From: an uncultured Amylibacter sp.
GTDB taxonomy: Bacteria; Pseudomonadota; Alphaproteobacteria; Rhodobacterales; Rhodobacteraceae
Length of the DNA: 64,000 bases
Assembly (NCBI GenBank): GCA_943846615.1
Contig: OX044354.1
Location: 248,001-312,000, forward strand
Direction: 5' to 3'
Shown: positions 53,458 to 63,291 of the stretch, one piece after another
Layout of the letters: each line of letters begins with the position of its first letter
Numbering within the stretch: the stretch's first letter is position 1
Notes under the pieces: model-generated
Database searches by the model: none
What the model was told of the DNA's origin: nothing
Seen by the model: only the letters and a program-made list of their open reading frames with translations
Made by a program: the position numbers and the translations under genes

Positions 53458-53691
53458 ATGGCAGTCGTGGATTTCATCCCACGCTATAAGTCGAAACGTG
53501 GTTTCGATACTGTTCGCGATGTGGCGGACAAGGCGTATTTACCAAGTGTGAAAATCAACTGGTTTTCGATCCATTGCGGTTTGCGACGCATGGCGCATTT
53601 GGCAATTGTTGCCGCGTTGATGTTATGTCTGCATTTCGGGATTGAAGGGATCATTCGCATCCAAGGGTATCTTGCACCCTATCTGGGATAA
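53458..53691 (+). CDS. Small single-pass membrane protein of unknown function
   Basis: The 77-residue product starts at an ATG with a near-perfect AGGAGG ribosome-binding site. A further upstream in-frame start (53413) lacks one. The N-terminal 45 residues are basic and soluble (VVDFIPRYKSKRGFDTVRDV). A hydrophobic stretch follows (AHLAIVAALMLCLHFGIEGII), ending in LAPYLG. No family was recognised. It stands alone between the purMN unit and the ndk terminator. Confidence 0.65.
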   Translation: MAVVDFIPRYKSKRGFDTVRDVADKAYLPSVKINWFSIHCGLRRMAHLAIVAALMLCLHFGIEGIIRIQGYLAPYLG

Positions 53692-53716
53692 AAAAAGGGG
53701 ACGATGAACGTCCCCT
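53690..53716 (-). terminator. Rho-independent terminator for ndk
   Basis: Read on the minus strand, the stem AGGGGACG / CGTCCCCT with a 5-nt loop is followed by a T tract (complement of the A run at 53690-53696), about 90 bp downstream of the ndk stop. On the plus strand no T tract follows, so it mainly serves ndk. Confidence 0.8.
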
Positions 53717-53803
53717 CTTCCAATTCAAATGTTTTGAATTATTTAGACAACCAATTCTTTGCTCTCGGCCAAACGCGATGCACTTAGCCTGCCGCGAATT
53801 GGT

Positions 53804-54226
53804 TTAACCAACCAATTCTAGGCCAGAGAAGAAGAATGCGATTTCTTCTGCTGCTGTTTCTGGAGCGTCTGAACCGTGAACAGAGTTTTCACCGATAGAC
53901 AAAGCAAATTCTTTACGGATTGTACCTGCGTCTGCGTCTGCTGGGTTTGTTGCGCCCATGATTTCACGGTTACGTGCGATTGCGTTTTCGCCTTCAAGAA
54001 CTTGAACAACGATTGGTTCAGAGATCATGAATTCACATAGTTCACCAAAGAAAGGACGTTCAGCGTGTACACCGTAGAATTGCTGTGCTTGTGCCAATGT
54101 CAATTGGATGCGTTTTTGTGCAACAACGCGCAAACCGCCTTCTTCGAATTTAGCAACGATTTGACCAACAAGGTTACGTTTTGTTGCGTCTGGTTTTACG
54201 ATTGAAAATGTGCGTTCTAGTGCCAT
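53804..54226 (-). CDS. ndk: Nucleoside diphosphate kinase
   Basis: Ndk, 140 residues, transfers the gamma-phosphate between nucleoside di- and triphosphates through a phosphohistidine. The N-terminus [20 protein letters not shown] and the catalytic signature [20 protein letters not shown] with the nucleophile His in NSVHGSD are present. Length matches the short bacterial form. The C-terminus ends [11 protein letters not shown] second partial copy of its 3' end (AGAATTGGTTG-type sequence) lies about 60 bp downstream at 53745-53757. Confidence 0.97.
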   Translation of the reverse strand: MALERTFSIVKPDATKRNLVGQIVAKFEEGGLRVVAQKRIQLTLAQAQQFYGVHAERPFFGELCEFMISEPIVVQVLEGENAIARNREIMGATNPADADAGTIRKEFALSIGENSVHGSDAPETAAEEIAFFFSGLELVG

Positions 54227-54349
54227 TGGATCAGTCCTTGGATATGATTGGTGTTAATTTCGCGCCCGACTAACACATGGAAATTCATTTGGAAAGCACC
54301 CATTCATTCGGTGATTGACACACCCCACCCCATAGGCCATTGCACACGC

Positions 54350-56221
54350 ATGTTAAAAATCGATGATATCAGCTATTCCATTGCGGGCCGCCAGTTATTG
54401 GCAGGCGCGTCGACCACCATTCCATCAGGCCACAAGGTGGGCATTGTGGGGCGAAATGGGACGGGTAAAACAACCCTATTCAAATTGATCACGGGTGAAT
54501 TGGGATTGGACGATGGTTCGATTGATATCCCAAAAAAGATGCGTATTGGTGGCATTGCTCAAGAAGCCCCCGCATCTGACGCCAGCCTGCTGGAAACTGT
54601 GTTGGAGGCGGATACAGAGCGTACAGAACTGTTGGCAGAGGCCGAAACCGCAACTGATCCAAACCGTATAGCCGATATTCACGGGCGTTTGGCCGATATT
54701 GATGCCTATTCTGCAGAGGCCCGTGCGGCGTCTATTCTGTCGGGCCTTGGCTTTTCTGCAGCCGCGCAAGCACGCCCCTGTCACGAGTTTTCAGGTGGTT
54801 GGCGCATGCGTGTGGCCTTGGCCGGTGTTTTGTTCGCACAGCCCGATATTTTGATGTTGGACGAACCGACCAACTACCTTGACCTTGAGGGTACAATTTG
54901 GTTGGAAACCTATTTACGCAAATATCCACATTCGGTTTTAATCATCTCGCACGATCGTCAATTGTTGAACACATCTGTGAATGCAATCCTGCATCTGATG
55001 GACAAGGAATTGACGCTGTATCAGGGTAATTACGATACATTTGATGCTGTGCGCCGTGCGAAACTGGCAGAACAAGAATCAATGGCCCGCAAACAAGAAG
55101 CAACGCGTGCGCATTTGCAGAGTTTTGTTGATCGTTTCCGCGCCAAAGCATCAAAAGCGAAACAAGCACAATCGCGTGTGAAGATGTTGGAGAAGATGGA
55201 ACCGATTGCGGCAGGCACGGAAAACGCCGTTGCCGCATTTGATTTCCCAACACCAGAGGAATTATCGCCACCGATCCTACGATTAGAGGAGACATCGGTG
55301 GGTTATGACGGCACGCCGATTTTGCGCGATTTAAACCTACGCATTGATCAAACGGATCGTATCGCCCTGTTGGGCGCAAATGGTCAGGGTAAATCCACAC
55401 TGTCAAAATTGCTGGCGGATCGTTTGACGCCGATGGAAGGTAATTTGGTACGTTCATCGAAACTAAAGATTGGTTATTTCGCGCAACACCAAGTGGATGA
55501 ATTGCATTTGGACGAAACACCCTTGCAACATATCACGCGGGAATTTCCAGGTGAGACACCTGCAAAATTACGCTCGCGGTTGGCACGTGGCGGCATTGGC
55601 CCTGAACAGGCGTTGACCGAGGTTGGACGTCTGTCTGGTGGGCAAAAGGCGCGGTTGTCGTTGTTATTGGCAACAGTTGAAGCACCGCATTTGCTGATCC
55701 TCGACGAACCGACAAACCACCTGGATATTGAAAGCCGCGAAGCCTTGGTTTTCGCATTAGCGGCCTATGAAGGTGCAGTTATTTTAGTAAGCCACGATCC
55801 ACACTTGGTGAATGCTGTTGCCGACACATTGTGGTTGGTCAAAGACGGCGAAGTAAATGTATTTACCGAGGATTTGGAAGCATACAAAAAGTTGTTGTTG
55901 TCTGAACGCGGTGTTGCTGATCGTGCAGAAAAGCCCAAGAAAGTGAAAAAGAAGCGTCTGTCACATGGTGAACAGCGTAAAATTTTGGCACCTTTCAAAG
56001 CAGAAGTAACAAAATGCGAAGAACGCCTGAATAAAATCAATGAAATTAAAGAAAAAATCGACCTAGCCCTTGCCGATCCGGAAATATACACGCATTCTGA
56101 ACCCAATCGTTTCGAGAGCCTAAGTAAAAAACGCGCAGAGGCCGACGAAGCAATCCAAAAGGCCGAGAGTCTGTGGATGCAAGCCGAAGAAGAATTAGAA
56201 AAGGCCCGCGCACGCCTGTGA
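54350..56221 (+). CDS. ABC-F ATPase, YheS/EttA type
   Basis: This cytosolic protein of about 623 residues has two ABC domains. Walker A: VGRNGTGKTTL and LGANGQGKSTL. Signatures: FSGGWRMRVAL and LSGGQKARLSLL. D-loops: LMLDEPTNYLDLEG and LILDEPTNHLDIES. The FSGGWRMRVALAGVLFAQPDIL wording of the first domain fits YheS-like ABC-F proteins. A C-terminal coiled coil (about 540-620) is Lys/Glu-rich. ABC-F proteins of this type relieve stalled ribosomes. The upstream frame extends 34 codons, but the ATG at 54350 gives the usual MLKIDDISYSI start; no strong ribosome-binding site is visible. Confidence 0.92.
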   Translation: MLKIDDISYSIAGRQLLAGASTTIPSGHKVGIVGRNGTGKTTLFKLITGELGLDDGSIDIPKKMRIGGIAQEAPASDASLLETVLEADTERTELLAEAETATDPNRIADIHGRLADIDAYSAEARAASILSGLGFSAAAQARPCHEFSGGWRMRVALAGVLFAQPDILMLDEPTNYLDLEGTIWLETYLRKYPHSVLIISHDRQLLNTSVNAILHLMDKELTLYQGNYDTFDAVRRAKLAEQESMARKQEATRAHLQSFVDRFRAKASKAKQAQSRVKMLEKMEPIAAGTENAVAAFDFPTPEELSPPILRLEETSVGYDGTPILRDLNLRIDQTDRIALLGANGQGKSTLSKLLADRLTPMEGNLVRSSKLKIGYFAQHQVDELHLDETPLQHITREFPGETPAKLRSRLARGGIGPEQALTEVGRLSGGQKARLSLLLATVEAPHLLILDEPTNHLDIESREALVFALAAYEGAVILVSHDPHLVNAVADTLWLVKDGEVNVFTEDLEAYKKLLLSERGVADRAEKPKKVKKKRLSHGEQRKILAPFKAEVTKCEERLNKINEIKEKIDLALADPEIYTHSEPNRFESLSKKRAEADEAIQKAESLWMQAEEELEKARARL

Positions 56222-56231
56222 TTGGAATAAA

Positions 56232-56813
56232 ATGAACGACAGCGACGTCGCATATTTATTTTTCTTGTTGCTGTTTCTTGCCTTTATCGGCGGCAGCTAT
56301 TTCATTTCGCGCAAGGGTCAATTTGGCCAATCAATTCAACAGATGGCTATTTGGTGTTTGATCTTTTTCGGGTTCCTGTCTGTCTATGGTTTGCGCAATA
56401 CCATCAACGCCGAATTATTCCCCGAGAAAGTCGTTGTTGAGCAAAACGGTTCATATGTTTTTCAACGCGACGAAGATGGGCATTTTTACGCAACATTGAA
56501 GATCAATGACATTCCGATCAAGTTGGTCGTCGACACAGGTGCGACCGGATTGGTTTTGACCAAAGAAGATGCCAAGCTGGTAGGATTGCCGATGGATCGA
56601 TTGGTCTATTCGCAAACGGCGTATACTGCCAATGGTAAGGTTGCATCCGCGCCGGTCGTTTTGCATGACGTGCGTATGGGCAATACGGTTCATTCGCGTA
56701 TGCGTGCATCAGTGAACGGTGGCGCGTTGCATAGTTCGTTATTGGGCATGGAATATATCAGCGAGTTTTCCGAGTTTCGCATCGTAAAAGATTTGTTATT
56801 TTTGACGCCTTAA
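56232..56813 (+). CDS. Retropepsin-like aspartic protease, TIGR02281 family
   Basis: The 193-residue protein has two N-terminal transmembrane segments (about residues 6-22 and 36-54), then a periplasmic domain. The single catalytic-Asp motif is VVDTGATGLVLTKEDAKLVG at about residue 97. The family is expected to dimerise to form an active site, as retropepsins do. It has the expected later glycine-rich motif (HSSLLGMEYISEFSEFRI). This is the clan AA, TIGR02281 family of alphaproteobacteria; substrates are not known. It starts 10 bp after the ABC-F gene and is convergent with holC. Confidence 0.87.
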   Translation: MNDSDVAYLFFLLLFLAFIGGSYFISRKGQFGQSIQQMAIWCLIFFGFLSVYGLRNTINAELFPEKVVVEQNGSYVFQRDEDGHFYATLKINDIPIKLVVDTGATGLVLTKEDAKLVGLPMDRLVYSQTAYTANGKVASAPVVLHDVRMGNTVHSRMRASVNGGALHSSLLGMEYISEFSEFRIVKDLLFLTP

Positions 56814-56822
56814 CAAGCAATC

Positions 56823-57284
56823 CTAATTTGCAGATGCTTTCTTCTGCCAATTCCCGCTTTCTTGGGACCAATATTGCGCACTGACGCCTGCGTCGGAAAC
56901 CGACTTCCATTTTGCACGTGCAATGTCCACGGATTGTGGGTTATTTCCATCAAACAAAATACAAACACGCTCCAAATGTTGCGCGTCGGACGCCTCAAAT
57001 GGGGCATCGTCTACCACCATTAAAACCTGACGGGTGTCATAACTGGCTGAATCAATCGTCAGCAAAACGGGTTGATCATCATCGGTTTTACCATTCGACA
57101 ATCCGTGGGGCAAAAACGTATCCGCTGGGCCTTTCCACAGGTGGACATCTAAGGCCTGCATGACAGGGAAATTTTGGCCCTGAACGACGACACGCCAATC
57201 ATTCGCCAGACATTTACCCAACAGTTCATTTACGGTCGCCGCCATTGGCGACCGTGTTAAGTGATAGAAATAAACGTCGCCCAA
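56823..57284 (-). CDS. holC: DNA polymerase III subunit chi
   Basis: HolC, about 153 residues, links single-stranded-DNA-binding protein to the clamp loader during replication. The start matches the family (VYFYHLTRSPMAATVNELLGKCLANDWRVVV), as do YHLWKGPADTFLPHGL-type and DQPVLLTID strands. The only in-frame start near the expected place is a TTG at 57284, directly after the pepA TAA stop (TAATTG). That arrangement suggests translational coupling and low expression. Assignment is by overall pattern and by the pepA-holC pairing, which is conserved in proteobacteria. Confidence 0.9.
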   Translation of the reverse strand: MGDVYFYHLTRSPMAATVNELLGKCLANDWRVVVQGQNFPVMQALDVHLWKGPADTFLPHGLSNGKTDDDQPVLLTIDSASYDTRQVLMVVDDAPFEASDAQHLERVCILFDGNNPQSVDIARAKWKSVSDAGVSAQYWSQESGNWQKKASAN

Positions 57285-58751
57285 TTAAGCCTCGTATACG
57301 TCTGTGATTAGACGATTTAATGCACGAACGCCCCAGCCTGTTGCGCCCTTAGGGGCGAAATCTGTTTCGGTTTTCACGGACGCAACACCCGCAATATCCA
57401 AGTGGATCCAAGGCATGTCAGGCTCGATAAAGCGTTGTAGGAATTGCGCCGCCGTGATCGAACCAGCTGTGCGTCCACCAACGTTTTTGATGTCTGCAAT
57501 ACGACTGGAAATCAGTTTGTCGTATGCGGCACCCAATGGCATGCGCCATGCGCCCTCTTCCTCTGCATTTGCGGCCTTTAGGAAATTATTGACCAGCTTG
57601 TCATTGTTTGAAAACGCGCCCGCATTTTCATGGCCCAAACCAACGATGATCGCGCCAGTAAGAGTTGCCAAATCAATGACGCCTGTGGGTTCATATGTTT
57701 TCTGTGCGTACCACAAAACATCGGCCAGAACCAAGCGACCCTCGGCGTCTGTGTTGATAACCTCGATTGTGTCGCCCTTCATGGATTTCACCACATCACC
57801 TGGACGTTGAGCCAAGGCGTCGGGCATGTTTTCGACCAAACCGACCAAGCCAACAACATTTGCGTTCGCCTTGCGAAGGGCCAGTGTTTTCATCACACCA
57901 GCAACCACACCAGCGCCGCCCATATCCATTGTCATGTCTTCCATGCCACCTGCAGGTTTCAGGGAAATGCCGCCTGTGTCGAACACAACGCCCTTACCAA
58001 CCAACGCAAGCGGTTTTTCTTTGCCGCCGCCATTCCATTCCATAATCACGATTTTTGAAGGGCTGGTTGACCCCGCGCCAACACCCAGTAATGAGTGCAT
58101 GCCCAGCTTCTCCATATCCGCCTCTTCGAGGACGGAAACCTTTAGGCCCAGTTTCTTCATTTCAATCAAACGATCCGCAAAGTCGGTTGTGGTCAGGATA
58201 TTTGCAGGCTCGTTTACGAGGTCGCGGGTGAAGAACACACCTTCGCTGATCGCGCTAAGTGACTGATATTCTTCTTTGTTTTTGTCGACATTTGTGATGT
58301 AAACTTGAACATCGCCGAATTCACCGGCATCGTTCGTTTTATGCGCATCAAAGCGATATCGACGCATCGCAATACCCAATGCCATTTGTGCGGCGCGTGA
58401 ATTTGCGGTGACGAATAGGTTGATATTTGCGTTACCCGCTGCTTTGGCGATATTCGCGCCGCATTTACGGGCCATCTCAACTGTTGGGCGTTTTTTCATC
58501 TTCAGCAACAAAACAGCGTCTGCAACCAGCCCAAGTGGTGCTGGGAAACGTTGGACGTCCCCCTCGCTCATATTCTCGAAGATTTCCGTACCAGCGAAAC
58601 GTTTCAGTGTACCCTTCATCAGGCGATTTACGCGCTTGGCTGATGGTCCAAAACTCCCTGCTGCATCGACGCATATCACGACCAAGCCCGTTGCTTGGGG
58701 GATGGCATCAAGTGTGTGTTCGTGGAAGGTGGGGTGGATCACTGCGGTCAT
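57285..58751 (-). CDS. pepA: Leucyl aminopeptidase, M17 family
   Basis: This cytosolic enzyme of about 488 residues removes N-terminal residues from peptides; E. coli PepA also binds DNA at cer sites. Two-metal catalytic motifs are visible: the Lys/Asp segment VGKGVVFDTGGISLKPAGGM, and NTDAEGRLVLADVLWYA with its Asp/Glu ligands. The N-terminal domain is present (RVNRLMKGTLKRF...). A start at 58751 (MTAVIHPTFHEH) has GAGAGG upstream; the earlier in-frame start is not needed. It is coupled to holC and divergent from lptF. Confidence 0.95.
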   Translation of the reverse strand: MTAVIHPTFHEHTLDAIPQATGLVVICVDAAGSFGPSAKRVNRLMKGTLKRFAGTEIFENMSEGDVQRFPAPLGLVADAVLLLKMKKRPTVEMARKCGANIAKAAGNANINLFVTANSRAAQMALGIAMRRYRFDAHKTNDAGEFGDVQVYITNVDKNKEEYQSLSAISEGVFFTRDLVNEPANILTTTDFADRLIEMKKLGLKVSVLEEADMEKLGMHSLLGVGAGSTSPSKIVIMEWNGGGKEKPLALVGKGVVFDTGGISLKPAGGMEDMTMDMGGAGVVAGVMKTLALRKANANVVGLVGLVENMPDALAQRPGDVVKSMKGDTIEVINTDAEGRLVLADVLWYAQKTYEPTGVIDLATLTGAIIVGLGHENAGAFSNNDKLVNNFLKAANAEEEGAWRMPLGAAYDKLISSRIADIKNVGGRTAGSITAAQFLQRFIEPDMPWIHLDIAGVASVKTETDFAPKGATGWGVRALNRLITDVYEA

Positions 58752-58884
58752 TATTTTTCCTCTCAAAATGGTACTGTAGCAAAGTCTAGCGAGATTGTGC
58801 AGGCGTGGCTACATAACACTGTTGTTTATGACCAAAATAGGTTAGCGATGGAAGGGTAATTTCAATCGCGACCATAAGAGTACA

Positions 58885-60012
58885 GTGACAAAACTTGATC
58901 GTTACATTTTGGCCCAACTGTTTGGCCCCTTTGCTTTTTTCTGCTTTATCATCTCTGGGATTTTATGGCTGAACCAGGCGTTGGGTATTGTGCGTATTGT
59001 CACCGAAAATGGTCAACCTGCATCGATTTTCGTAGAATTGAGCGTTTTGTTATTGCCCAAAGTGTCGGTTGCCGCCATTCCCATTGCGGGGTTTGCCGCG
59101 GCAGTGTTTTTAACCAACAGATTATACGGCGAAACGGAATTGGTTGTCATGATGAGCGCAGGGCGATCATACCATGCGCTAGCAAAACCGTTTTTGATTT
59201 TTGGTGCGGTGTGTTTCACAACTTTGTTCATTGTTGTTCATTTTCTGGGGCCATTTGCACATTCGAAACTTTTGCAAAAGCAAGATGAGATCAGACGCGA
59301 ATTCATAACGCAAATCATCCAACCGGGCGCGTTTATTTCATCTCAGGACAACTTTACCTTCTTTTTCGGTCAAAAAGGGCGCAACGGTGAATTGAAAGAC
59401 GTCTTGATCGAAGAGCAGGTTTCGAGCGATCAAACCGTCACCCACATTGCGAACGAAGGGCAAGTCATTCGCGAGGGCGACAAAACCACGTTGGTTTTAC
59501 AGTCAGGTTCCATACAACGTTACAGCCAATCAACCGGTGATTTTAGTTTGGTACAGTTTGATAGCCTCGCCTTTGACTTAACCCAAATGGGCAGTGAGAT
59601 CGCGCCGCGTCAATTGGGGGCCGCTGAATTCAGCACGCCGCGTCTACATGCCAAATTATCACAGATGGAACCAAGTGATTCAACATTCGGCCGCGCGACC
59701 GCGTTATTACATGACCGCAATGCCAAGACGTTGTTAGCGTTGCTATTTCCGGTTCTGGGTATGGCTACCCTGTTGGTTGGTGGGTATCGCAGATCTGGTT
59801 TCACCGCACGGATCATTGTCGGCGTTTTAATGATGGCTGGATTGGATTCGTTGCGTGGGGCAACGAAGACCTGGATAAATGATGACCCGTCTATTTGGTA
59901 TGTTCATTATTTATCCACGTTAATCAGTATCGCATTGATAATATTACTTCTTTGGCTGGCTAGTCGCGATATTAAACGCCTTATTCCTTTTGGAAAGAAG
60001 GTGGCGATATGA
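58885..60012 (+). CDS. lptF: LPS export permease LptF
   Basis: LptF, 375 residues, is one of the two membrane permeases of the LptB2FG transporter that extracts LPS from the inner membrane. The start is GTG (TKLDRYILAQLFGPFAFFCFI). Six transmembrane helices are predicted: three N-terminal (about 13-35, 50-75, 100-123) and three C-terminal (about 275-370). Between them lies the periplasmic beta-jellyroll domain (about 130-260: FTFFFGQKGRNGELKDVLI, VLQSGSIQRY). The stop overlaps the lptG start (ATGA). Confidence 0.95.
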   Translation: MTKLDRYILAQLFGPFAFFCFIISGILWLNQALGIVRIVTENGQPASIFVELSVLLLPKVSVAAIPIAGFAAAVFLTNRLYGETELVVMMSAGRSYHALAKPFLIFGAVCFTTLFIVVHFLGPFAHSKLLQKQDEIRREFITQIIQPGAFISSQDNFTFFFGQKGRNGELKDVLIEEQVSSDQTVTHIANEGQVIREGDKTTLVLQSGSIQRYSQSTGDFSLVQFDSLAFDLTQMGSEIAPRQLGAAEFSTPRLHAKLSQMEPSDSTFGRATALLHDRNAKTLLALLFPVLGMATLLVGGYRRSGFTARIIVGVLMMAGLDSLRGATKTWINDDPSIWYVHYLSTLISIALIILLLWLASRDIKRLIPFGKKVAI

Positions 60013-61109
60013 CCCTATCACGTTACTTTGCTAAAAGATTTTTTGTCAGCTTTGCTTCTGTATTACTGGCTGTTGGGTTGTTGATCCTGTTGATCGATTT
60101 TTTAACAAACCTAAGTCGATTGAGCGGATTAGAAAGCCCAGTACAAAACGCATTGATTTTAGGGATGTATCGCACATTAACCTACCTGTCCTTGGCGATG
60201 CCTTTAATTGTGATGTTGTCAGGGTTGGCGTTCAGTGTCGGCGTTGCGCGATCCAGCGAATTTGTTGTGACACGCGCCGCTGGATTGTCTGCGTTGAAAA
60301 GTTTGTTCTCGGTGACACTTTGTGCATTTGTTTTGGGTCTGTTGTCCATTTTCATATTTGATCCATTGGCAGGACGTATGGTCGATGCCTACGATGCGAA
60401 ATTAAACAACTTACGCGGCGCAGATCAGCGAGCTGTATTGATTAATGAAACCGGATATTGGATGCGCCAATCCACTGAGTCTGGGCATCAAATCATCAAG
60501 GCCAATTCAGCATCCGACAATGGGCAAACGCTACGCGGTATCACGGTATACAATTACAATGATCAGGGTGACATTATCGACCGTACCTTTGCACGAACTG
60601 CATTTTTACGTTCTGGGGAATGGGTTTTAACCCAAGGTAAAACATGGACGGATGCGACGTTAAAGTCAGATCCAAATCATGCGTCGTATACGTTTAAAAT
60701 CATCCGCATACCCACTACAATCACCCCTAAACAATTATTGGCAGGCTACCCTGCACCCGAAACATTGTCCCCATTTGAAATGCCAAATCAGATTTCTAGG
60801 GTCGGAGATTCTGGATTTTCGACATTGAAATATAGATCCTATCAAATGAGCCAGTATGCGCGGCCTGTTTTATTTGCGGTTATGGTAATGTTAGGCTGTG
60901 TTTTCACATTGCAAAATGCCCGCATGGGGAACCTAGGAACATCCGTCGTTGCATCCGTAGTATGTGGGTTTGGGCTTCACTTCTTGCAAAATTTCGCGGC
61001 AACCTTGGGGCGTTCTGGCGAAATTCCGTTAATCATCGCGACTTGGAGTCCAATTTTATGCGCGGGCTTGGTGGTGGTTGCGTTATTTTTACATTATGAA
61101 GACGGTTAA
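60009..61109 (+). CDS. lptG: LPS export permease LptG
   Basis: LptG, 366 residues, pairs with LptF in the inner-membrane LPS extraction complex. The N-terminus TLSRYFAKRFFVSFASVLL is followed by membrane helices similar to LptF. The periplasmic jellyroll lies between them (GYWMRQSTESGHQIIKANSA, LRGITVYNYNDQGDIIDR). The cytoplasmic coupling helix that docks on LptB is seen in the basic SVGVARSSEFVVTRAAGLSA loop. It overlaps both neighbours (ATGA with lptF, TAATG with lptD), so expression of the export chain is coupled. Confidence 0.95.
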   Translation: MTLSRYFAKRFFVSFASVLLAVGLLILLIDFLTNLSRLSGLESPVQNALILGMYRTLTYLSLAMPLIVMLSGLAFSVGVARSSEFVVTRAAGLSALKSLFSVTLCAFVLGLLSIFIFDPLAGRMVDAYDAKLNNLRGADQRAVLINETGYWMRQSTESGHQIIKANSASDNGQTLRGITVYNYNDQGDIIDRTFARTAFLRSGEWVLTQGKTWTDATLKSDPNHASYTFKIIRIPTTITPKQLLAGYPAPETLSPFEMPNQISRVGDSGFSTLKYRSYQMSQYARPVLFAVMVMLGCVFTLQNARMGNLGTSVVASVVCGFGLHFLQNFAATLGRSGEIPLIIATWSPILCAGLVVVALFLHYEDG

Positions 61110-63280
61110 TGAGACAGTTTTCGCACCTTATTAAGGCAATTGTTTTTGCTATTTTCTACGCTATATCGGCGGTGCCCACCTATGCACAGCAAGCCGCCAG
61201 CTTGGTTGCGGATAGCATTGTTTACGCCAAAGCATCTGGAATTTTGAAAGCACAGGGTAATGTTAAGGTCTATTTTCAAGAAACCACATTGATTGCAGAA
61301 CAGATTTTGTACAATCAATCACGCGATGAAATTGAGATCATCGGCCCCTTCACCATTCAAAGTGGTAGTCAGGCGACCATAACTGGTCGTGATTCTGTTT
61401 TGTCAGCAAATCTGAAAAATGGTTTGATTTTGGGTGCGCGTGCGCTGATCGATCAACAATTGCAGATTTCGGCGCAACAGTTGAACCGTGTTGATGGTAA
61501 ATTCGATGTCTTTCAATCTGTTGTGGCATCCACGTGTCATGTTTGTGAAAGCAACCCGACCCCATTTTGGCAAATACGCGCAAAACGTATTATTCATGAT
61601 CAGACACATAAGAAGTTATTTTTTGAAAACGCAGTTTTCGATTTCCTTGGCGTTCCGGTGTTTTACATTCCCAACCTATCAATACCGGAACCAGGTGTTA
61701 CACGCGCTAGCGGCTTTCTGGTACCTGAGTTTTCGACATCAAACACTTTGGGTGTGACCGCAAAGGTGCCCTACTATTTCGCCCTAAATGATCATAGCGA
61801 TGCAACCATAACCCCTTTCGTGTCCGCCAAAGGCAGCTTTATCATCGAAGGCGAATATAGGCGGCGCACCAAAAACGGGGCATATACACTGAATGGTGCT
61901 TTAGCTTTTGCCGATCAATTGAATTATTCAGGTTTAAGTGCGTTTTTGGAAGGTTCCGGTAAACTCGATTTGCGCGATGACTATCAGTTAGATTTCGGCA
62001 TAGACATCGCGAACAGCGTCGACTTGGAAGGTGGCGAGCAAAGCTTCAAGGAAAACTTCGGTTATTCTGATGATGATCGATTAAAAAACTTTGTGCGCGT
62101 TAGTAAAACCACATCTGATCGTTTTTTTCAAATGGGCGCATCCTTTACGCAGAGCTATCGCTATAAAAATTTCGATGGCGACTTAGCGGAAACGAAAGAG
62201 GTTGATCCCAATGTTCCCATCGTGTTGCCAGAGTTCATTTTCCGTAGGAACTATGACGATAACGGATTTGGAGGCCAATTGGGGCTAACTTTACAATCTG
62301 TGACACTGTTGGATTCCAGTTCAGGACAATATTCGCGCATCGGCGGTCAGGTGAATTGGCAACGATACTGGACCAGCAAGGCGGGATTGATATTGGGCGC
62401 AGGCGCGCATTTAAACGCGAATGCTTATTTAGCCCAAGGCAACAGTTACGCCAACGCGACGCCGTTATTGTCATTAGAAGCGCGATACCCGTTGAAACGC
62501 ACGGTTGGTAAACTGACCCATGTTATTGAGCCTATTGTGCAAATCATTTGGTCGCCTAACAAAACCTTTGGCACCTTGAATTCAGATTCAGACACATCAG
62601 ACAGCACAACAGCAGAGTTTGAGGAAAGTAACCTATTCTCGATCAACCGTTTTCCTGGTTTTGATGAGACAGAGGCCGGTCTACGTGCGAACGTAGGTGT
62701 CCAGTACAAAATTTATAACCCAAATGGTTGGGAGTTTAGCGCCACTGCAGGACGTGTGTTTCGCCACAAAAACCTCAATCAATTTGATCTATTTACATCG
62801 ACTGGTTTGGATAGCAAAAATTCAGATTATGTCGGCGCGATCATCTTTCAACTTCCGAACAAATTCGCGTTCTCCTCTCGCCTTTTGTTCGATGATTCCT
62901 TTAAAGCATCCAAAAATGAGACAACGATAGCGATGCGATTTAAGAAGTTAGACCTGAATTTGGGGTATGTTTGGTTGGAAGAAAACAGCGTTCTAAACAA
63001 TAACGTGCGCCAACACGAAGCAAACGTGCAAGCCGTGTATGAAATAAACGATTTATGGAAATTTTCCGCCGATTGGCGCCACAATCTGAATACCCATTCG
63101 CCCTTAGAGGGTGATTTTGGCTTAGAGTACCAAAATGAGTGTGCCAAAATTAACTTTTCTCTCTCGCTTCAGTACGACGACACTGGTAATGTTGACAGAG
63201 AGGTCGGGATGAAAATCTCTTTGGCTGGATTGGGTTCGAACAGTAAAAAGGTTAACTCCGCACATCGTTGCGAGTTTTAA
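61109..63280 (+). CDS. lptD: LPS assembly protein LptD
   Basis: LptD, 723 residues, is the outer-membrane beta-barrel that inserts LPS into the outer leaflet. A signal peptide (about residues 1-25, ending PTYAQQ) is followed by the OstA-like jellyroll domain (SIVYAKASGILKAQGNVKVYF). The barrel covers about 230-720. Cysteines for the domain-linking disulfides are seen in VASTCHVCESNPTPFW, near the barrel start, and in the C-terminal YQNECAKINFSLSL and AHRCEF. The last residue is Phe, the barrel-assembly signal. It is followed by surA, a chaperone that helps LptD fold. Confidence 0.95.
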   Translation: MRQFSHLIKAIVFAIFYAISAVPTYAQQAASLVADSIVYAKASGILKAQGNVKVYFQETTLIAEQILYNQSRDEIEIIGPFTIQSGSQATITGRDSVLSANLKNGLILGARALIDQQLQISAQQLNRVDGKFDVFQSVVASTCHVCESNPTPFWQIRAKRIIHDQTHKKLFFENAVFDFLGVPVFYIPNLSIPEPGVTRASGFLVPEFSTSNTLGVTAKVPYYFALNDHSDATITPFVSAKGSFIIEGEYRRRTKNGAYTLNGALAFADQLNYSGLSAFLEGSGKLDLRDDYQLDFGIDIANSVDLEGGEQSFKENFGYSDDDRLKNFVRVSKTTSDRFFQMGASFTQSYRYKNFDGDLAETKEVDPNVPIVLPEFIFRRNYDDNGFGGQLGLTLQSVTLLDSSSGQYSRIGGQVNWQRYWTSKAGLILGAGAHLNANAYLAQGNSYANATPLLSLEARYPLKRTVGKLTHVIEPIVQIIWSPNKTFGTLNSDSDTSDSTTAEFEESNLFSINRFPGFDETEAGLRANVGVQYKIYNPNGWEFSATAGRVFRHKNLNQFDLFTSTGLDSKNSDYVGAIIFQLPNKFAFSSRLLFDDSFKASKNETTIAMRFKKLDLNLGYVWLEENSVLNNNVRQHEANVQAVYEINDLWKFSADWRHNLNTHSPLEGDFGLEYQNECAKINFSLSLQYDDTGNVDREVGMKISLAGLGSNSKKVNSAHRCEF

Positions 63281-63291
63281 AAGCGAATAAC

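Noticed and set aside
54248..54349. 34-codon N-terminal extension of the ABC-F protein
   Set aside because: The extension has no ribosome-binding site and is unlike any ABC-F N-terminus; MLKIDDISYSI at 54350 is the family start.
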